Source of the DNA: a virus
IMG/VR virus record: IMGVR_UViG_3300018411_000039
Span: 1 to 42,816 of that record
Length of the DNA: 42,816 bases
Direction: 5' to 3' (one strand)
The notes beneath the pieces are model-generated. The model had not been told where the DNA came from. It ran no database searches and worked only from the letters and a program-made list of their open reading frames with translations. Shown here one piece after another: positions 39,222-42,816 of this stretch. The stretch's first letter is position 1, and each line of letters begins with the position of its first letter. The translations under genes and the position numbers were made by a program.

Positions 39222-39385
39222 CAGCTCTTTCCCTTTTGATTGTAGGAATAGGATCCACCGATGAAGCTTGCGACAAGGAGGAACCATCCCCATCCAGACA
39301 GGCCATGCGCAGCGAGATAAACCGCTCCGCCGCACAAGATGATTGCAGGCGCAAAGGCAAGAGCGGCAACAAGGGTGTGCATCAT
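39221..39385 (-). CDS. 54-aa membrane protein
   Basis: MMHTLVAALAFAPAIILCGG, then AVYLAAHGLSGWGWFLLVAS: two hydrophobic spans and a basic tail (NQKGKS). The ATG at 39385 overlaps the previous stop (ATGA) and its own stop overlaps the nuclease start. Unknown function. Confidence 0.65.
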   Translation of the reverse strand: MMHTLVAALAFAPAIILCGGAVYLAAHGLSGWGWFLLVASFIGGSYSYNQKGKS

Positions 39386-39546
39386 GCTCGCCTCCACCAA
39401 GAGGCCAGCCGGCCAAGCCACGAGACCTTGCGGCGGCCTTCAACTTCCTTACGAAGCTGCTCGTGGATATCATCGCGTTTGAAGCGGATCGCGATTGAAC
39501 GGGGACGTGCGCTCGGGTAGTGGCGCAGATATTCGAGGGCGGTCAT
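39382..39546 (-). CDS. 54-aa basic protein
   Basis: MTALEYLRHYPSARPRSIAI, then RFKRDDIHEQLRKEVEGRRK. Basic, with an amphipathic WLGRLASWWRR end that could bind membrane or nucleic acid. Coupled on both sides by ATGA overlaps. The RPRSIAIRFKRDD phrase may be an RNA- or DNA-binding helix, which is speculation. Confidence 0.6.
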   Translation of the reverse strand: MTALEYLRHYPSARPRSIAIRFKRDDIHEQLRKEVEGRRKVSWLGRLASWWRRA

Positions 39547-39938
39547 GCTGCTGCCTCCAAGCTCGGATCGGTCCAAAGCACGCCGTGCCGGTCGCCGTAC
39601 TCTTGAATGCAGGTGATGAGGTCGGCCATCTGGCGCACAGTCAGGCGGGAGGAACGGAAACCCATCGGGAAGGGACCGGCGCCATCCAAGCCCTCGCAAA
39701 AGATGATCTGATGCCCGAGCGAATGCATGAACGCAGCTTTCCATGTCTCAGGGGTCCAGCATCGGCCTTCCGGCTTCGCGCGGCTCACGTCCGAAAGCAT
39801 CGCCCACATGCGAGCGTTCTGCTCCAGATTGCGGGAGGCTTCCTTGATCGTCAGCACCGCATTGATCGGGGCGCGGTCGATGAGCTGCTTGGCAATCGCG
39901 CGCTGGCGTGGCCCGTCGAGAACGACTGTCTGTGCCAT
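39543..39938 (-). CDS. ninB: NinB-family recombination protein
   Basis: 131 residues. Signature blocks: QRAIAKQLIDRAPINAVLTI, KEASRNLEQNARMWAMLSDV, WTPETWKAAFMHSLGHQIIF, and LTVRQMADLITCIQEYGDRH. NinB binds single-stranded DNA and can stand in for host RecFOR functions. ATG 39938 is used; a TTG six bases earlier (39944) overlaps the exonuclease stop. Confidence 0.92.
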   Translation of the reverse strand: MAQTVVLDGPRQRAIAKQLIDRAPINAVLTIKEASRNLEQNARMWAMLSDVSRAKPEGRCWTPETWKAAFMHSLGHQIIFCEGLDGAGPFPMGFRSSRLTVRQMADLITCIQEYGDRHGVLWTDPSLEAAA

Positions 39939-39940
39939 GG

Positions 39941-40603
39941 TCAACCTGCCGCCATGAGACGCACCACTTCCGGCGCATCGGCGTTGTCAGGCTCGTATTT
40001 CGCCTTGAGCCTATGAACCGTGTCCCGAAGCTCGTTCAGGAAATCGATCACGTCCTTTTCGAGCGCCGCAATAACTATGTCTTCGCGGCTCACGCGTTCG
40101 ACATGCAGGCGCATTGCTTCGGGCAAGCGCGGGTCATAGCTGACGAAATCGCACCACTGGCGGCCAGTGCAGGAAAGCTGCCATTGGATCTGATAGAAAT
40201 ATTTCTGCGGCAGTTCGGCGCCGAGAAGCGTTTCCAGATGGGTCGCCGTGTTCGGACACTTGATTTCGACCAGTCCGTCATCGCGGACAAGCCCGTCCGG
40301 CGAAGCGCCGGTTTCGGCAATCGAAGGGTGAGGAACGAAGCCAGTTTCGACCACTGTGGCATCGCGATAGAATTCGTATGCGATGCGCGCCTCCGGTTCC
40401 TGGTCAGTGCCCCACTGCATAGCTGCGTTGGTGAACCCTTCCTGCCGAGTTCCAGTCAGGCGTTCGGCCACCAGTTCGGCCATGTAATTTTTGCGGCCGG
40501 CGCCCCACCCAGTTTTCGTACGGGCGCAAACGTCCGCGATGCGGGAGGCGGTGACGCGGCCTAGTCTGGCGGCGAACCATTCGTCTGTGCGCTGGAGGTC
40601 CAT
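39941..40603 (-). CDS. YqaJ/lambda-type exonuclease
   Basis: 220 residues. The fold's motifs are visible: an N-terminal RTDEWFAARLGRVTASRIAD, GTDQEPEARIAYEFY, ASPDGLV with catalytic Asp, VEIKCPNT (Glu-x-Lys), and the YFYQIQWQLSCTGRQWCDFV block. It degrades one strand of double-stranded DNA ends and hands the single strand to the ERF protein next to it. The start at 40603 overlaps the ERF stop (TGATG). Confidence 0.93.
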   Translation of the reverse strand: MDLQRTDEWFAARLGRVTASRIADVCARTKTGWGAGRKNYMAELVAERLTGTRQEGFTNAAMQWGTDQEPEARIAYEFYRDATVVETGFVPHPSIAETGASPDGLVRDDGLVEIKCPNTATHLETLLGAELPQKYFYQIQWQLSCTGRQWCDFVSYDPRLPEAMRLHVERVSREDIVIAALEKDVIDFLNELRDTVHRLKAKYEPDNADAPEVVRLMAAG

Positions 40604-41373
40604 CAATTCGCCCCCCGCTTCTTTTCGAGCATGGCGACGACGCGGCCAAACTGCGATTGGAGAATGTCGGGAATGGCCTCGACCTTGAGATACGCGCACA
40701 TTTTCTCAATGTCGGAATTGGTTTCCTCGATCAGGTCGCGGATGGTCTGCGCCTGTTCCGGCGTGATCGCCTCGCTGTGTTTGGGCGGCGTGTTGCCGTC
40801 TTTGTCGTCCTCTCCAACCGCGACGTTGAAGATGCCTTTCAGCAGGTAGCGCATCCCGTAGGATGCGGCGGCTCCGGTCGCGTGGGTCTTGGTCATCACG
40901 TCGCCACCCTTCGCGCCCTTGCCGTCCGCTGGCATGTCCTTGCGATAGGTGCGGGTGAAACCAGCCTCATGCGCCACATAGGCGAGAACGCGGATATGAT
41001 CCGGCTTCGGGCTGTCGTCCTCATCGAAGCTGACGGAAAATCCGTGGCTGGTGTAGATCGGCCGCAAGACCGCATCCAGCTTCGCATAGGTCGCATACTT
41101 GCTGCGCGTCTGCGAATTGTTGGCGTCGGTGCCGACCGTCCGCATTTCCGACTGCGCGGACTTCATGGCCTCGTTGAAAGCCTGCTCGGCAGAACGGTTC
41201 AATTCCCGCTCGCGCATCGCCATCAGGCGTTCCATCTTATCGAGATCAACATTCGGGTCACGCGCCGCGCGTTCGATGATCTGGAAGATTGCGGCCGTCT
41301 CGCTAACCGGTGTCGCCATCGTTGGTGGAGCAATTTGCTCGCGCTCAACAAGCGCATTTGCTGCGGTGTTCAT
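40603..41373 (-). CDS. erf: ERF-family single-strand annealing protein
   Basis: 256 residues. The ERF core is visible: FNEAMKSAQSEMRTVGTDAN, NSQTRSKYATYAKLDAVLRP, IYTSHGFSVSF, then GAAASYGMRYLLKGIFNVAV. It anneals single strands made by the exonuclease beside it, allowing recombination and genome circularisation. A C-terminal helical tail (about 200-256) is extra. The start overlaps the previous stop (ATGA). Confidence 0.92.
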   Translation of the reverse strand: MNTAANALVEREQIAPPTMATPVSETAAIFQIIERAARDPNVDLDKMERLMAMRERELNRSAEQAFNEAMKSAQSEMRTVGTDANNSQTRSKYATYAKLDAVLRPIYTSHGFSVSFDEDDSPKPDHIRVLAYVAHEAGFTRTYRKDMPADGKGAKGGDVMTKTHATGAAASYGMRYLLKGIFNVAVGEDDKDGNTPPKHSEAITPEQAQTIRDLIEETNSDIEKMCAYLKVEAIPDILQSQFGRVVAMLEKKRGAN

Positions 41374-41555
41374 GCGACTTTCCTTTCGTGATCTATTTCG
41401 TCGGCTGCCGCGAACATGCGCGCGGCTTGCAAAATCTGGTGACGGGCTTCTTCATGTTCGCCGGCATCTGCGCAGACCATTGCCCAGCGACGGGCGCTCA
41501 GGCCGTTGCGCCGATACTCGCCGGCAGTCAGTGAACGGGCAGGGGCGGGGTGCAT
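41370..41555 (-). CDS. hypothetical protein, 61 aa
   Basis: ATG at 41555 behind GGAG at good distance. MHPAPARSLTAGEYRRNGLS, then ARRWAMVCADAGEHEEARHQ: a small helical protein. The 46-bp gap to the previous gene holds nothing else. No family recognised. Confidence 0.65.
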   Translation of the reverse strand: MHPAPARSLTAGEYRRNGLSARRWAMVCADAGEHEEARHQILQAARMFAAADEIDHERKVA

Positions 41556-41601
41556 CACAGTCTCCAGAGTGGTGGGCGGCATTTGCGCCGCCCGTTGCCA
41601 G

Positions 41602-41973
41602 TCAGTCCGCAACTCGCCGTGCCTGTTCGAGGAACGGGTTGTATTCGACGTTGTTCGTGATGAAATATTCGCCGGGTTCGACGGTCTGCTGCTTGTGCGG
41701 AGCGCCAGCAGATTGCTTGAGTGGAACCGGCTCCAGCAGGATTGCATGAAGGACGCGCATTCCGTTGTGTGTGCGCTCCGTCACCGTGACGCCGTGCGCT
41801 TCCAAAACGTGGTTGTGGCCGCTCTCGCTGTGGCCGACAATGAACGAGCCGTTCAGCGGTTTGACCTCGGTAAAACCCGCCGTGTTTAGCGCTCCGTCCG
41901 TGATGCGGAAGAAGTTCACTTCGCCGTGGGCGTTAGTCAGTTCGCAGGCCTTGATGTTGTCGAAGATCGACAT
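41602..41973 (-). CDS. hypothetical protein, partner of the repeat protein, 123 aa
   Basis: MSIFDNIKACELTNAHGEVN, then SFIVGHSESGHNHVLEAHGV. The GHSESGHNHV segment has several His, which may bind metal in a cupin-like small beta protein. It starts three bases after the DUF6745-type gene, and I recall such proteins next to DUF6745 genes in other genomes, so the two may work together. Function unknown. Confidence 0.75.
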   Translation of the reverse strand: MSIFDNIKACELTNAHGEVNFFRITDGALNTAGFTEVKPLNGSFIVGHSESGHNHVLEAHGVTVTERTHNGMRVLHAILLEPVPLKQSAGAPHKQQTVEPGEYFITNNVEYNPFLEQARRVAD

Positions 41974-41976
41974 GGT

Positions 41977-42816
41977 TCAGCTCCTTTGCTGGGGGTAAGA
42001 GAAGAGGCGTGCCGGCACATTGGCGTGCCAAGCGTGGGCATGCTTGAGGTCAAATTTCTGGAGTTCCCGCTTGTTCACGGCCTCCATCATTTGGCCGTTA
42101 CGCGGGCACTCGAATTTCAGGTAAAGCTCGGGCTCAGGAAGCCCCGGAAGCGTGACTTCGATCAAATCACCGCATTGCGGGTCTTCGTGGCTGTCGATGA
42201 TCTTGTGCGGCAAAGCATCAAGCATCCGAGCCCAGCCGACGATGTCACAGCCAGCCGCGCGCTGTTCGACGTTCTCTGCACGCAGGATTTCAGCAGGGTT
42301 GATAGTCTTACGATTTTCAATCCATTCCGCAGGAACGCGAACGCCATGCCAGTGATAAAGGCTCCAACCATCACTCCAGCGATGCGAAGGACCGTTTTCG
42401 CAATGCGGTCTGTTCTGATCGTCCACACGCAACACTTCGGGGAAGTCCGAGACGATGCAGAATTCCTCATGCATGACGCGGAAGCCGCCGTGGGTCGCAG
42501 CCTGCTCCCAAGCCGCATAGCCAGCGTGGCTGGTCAATTCGAGCCCAAGAATGTCGCGGCAGGCTGTTAGGTAGCAGTCATAGCCGGCCCACATGTTGCC
42601 GCCCTGGTAGACACTCCACCAGCGCTTTGCACATTCGATGCCAAGATCGCCGCCGAGATCGTAGCAAGCGCCCACGGCGCCGATTTCCGCCTGATAGGTC
42701 GCCTGATCGGTCGCCTGATAGGTCGCCTGATCGGTCGCCTGATAGGTCGCCTGATAGGTCGCCTGATGGGTCGCCTGAGAGGTCGCCTGATAGGTCGCCT
42801 GATCGGTCGCCTGATC
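41977..42816 (-). CDS. DUF6745-type tetrapeptide-repeat protein, C-terminal part (continues from base 1)
   Basis: The frame is open from the right edge to the stop at 41977, 279 codons. The first 43 are T-x-Q-A repeats, here also with His and Ser at x, then EIGAVGACYDLGGDLGIECA. The C-terminal domain carries CENGPSHRWSDGWSLYHWHG and VRVPAEWIE, the W-Y/W-x-W-x-G-V-x-V-P block of DUF6745. It joins the 178 residues coded at 534-1. Exactly one codon (Thr) is missing from the repeat phase at the junction, which an assembly break would explain. Confidence 0.8.
   Translation of the reverse strand, partial: DQATDQATYQATSQATHQATYQATYQATDQATYQATDQATYQAEIGAVGACYDLGGDLGIECAKRWWSVYQGGNMWAGYDCYLTACRDILGLELTSHAGYAAWEQAATHGGFRVMHEEFCIVSDFPEVLRVDDQNRPHCENGPSHRWSDGWSLYHWHGVRVPAEWIENRKTINPAEILRAENVEQRAAGCDIVGWARMLDALPHKIIDSHEDPQCGDLIEVTLPGLPEPELYLKFECPRNGQMMEAVNKRELQKFDLKHAHAWHANVPARLFSYPQQRS
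42688..42816 (-). repeat. 12-bp in-frame tandem repeat, right part
   Basis: Ten full units and nine bases of an eleventh, same consensus as 1-264. Two units have unique variants (ATG and AGA at the variable codon, His and Ser on the coding strand). Joined with the left array, at least 33 units are present. Confidence 0.97.

Noticed and set aside
40657-41391. Plus-strand 244-aa frame
   Set aside because: Shadow of the ERF gene, whose family motifs are clear on the minus strand.
1-42816. Direct terminal repeats of a linear virion genome
   Set aside because: The two ends share only the 12-bp unit in different order; there is no identical long block, so they are two parts of one array.

Overview
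The window reads as one complete temperate phage genome of about 42.8 kb, short-tailed (podovirus-like), opened at an arbitrary point of a circle. Both ends lie in the same 12-bp tandem repeat and in the same minus-strand reading frame, so one gene (DUF6745-type) runs off the left edge and resumes at the right edge. The host is most likely an alphaproteobacterium of the Rhizobium/Agrobacterium kind: the phage carries a GapR (DUF2312) homologue, its attP copies the 3' half of a tRNA-Val of that style, base composition is GC-rich, and many small proteins have a rhizobial look. These host arguments are inference from family knowledge, not from a search.

Layout. Two transcription units diverge from a control region at about 2.7-3.9 kb. 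It holds an XRE repressor (3849-3418, minus), a small Cro-like gene (3915-4109, plus), an Arc-type ribbon-helix-helix gene with its own operator and terminator (3045-2787, minus), and two near-identical promoters, PL (2721-2693, minus) and PR (3878-3906, plus). Each promoter has the same 15-bp operator (TGTGC-N5-GCATA type) in its spacer. PL drives a long leftward operon of tightly coupled small genes (2623 down to 1, then 42816 down to 33592). That operon holds the repeat protein, an ERF annealing protein, a YqaJ/lambda-type exonuclease, NinB, an HNH-like nuclease, a Lar-like zinc protein, a DUF3307 membrane protein, excisionase-like proteins and a tyrosine integrase next to attP.

PR drives the rightward early operon: Cro, GapR, a YdaS-like regulator, RusA resolvase, a DnaB-type helicase and a DUF1376-type replication protein with a candidate origin inside its gene. 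Two minus-strand genes that share a C-terminal motif (AVLRGANDNR) and a palindromic segment sit inside this operon. A 300-bp non-coding, strongly structured stretch with a tRNA-like 3' end (10464-10764) separates early from late genes.

The late operon (10765-33360) follows standard podovirus order: small and large terminase, portal, small head proteins, scaffold, major capsid, decoration-like protein, connector, tail/DNA-stabilisation protein, internal (ejection) proteins including one with a lysozyme-like domain, collar fibre, receptor-binding fibre, endolysin, an overlapping Rz/Rz1-type spanin pair and a holin candidate. Three small minus-strand genes (16411-16217, 28442-28209, 31776-31594) interrupt it and look like morons. 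No CRISPR array, insertion sequence, rRNA or complete canonical tRNA was seen.
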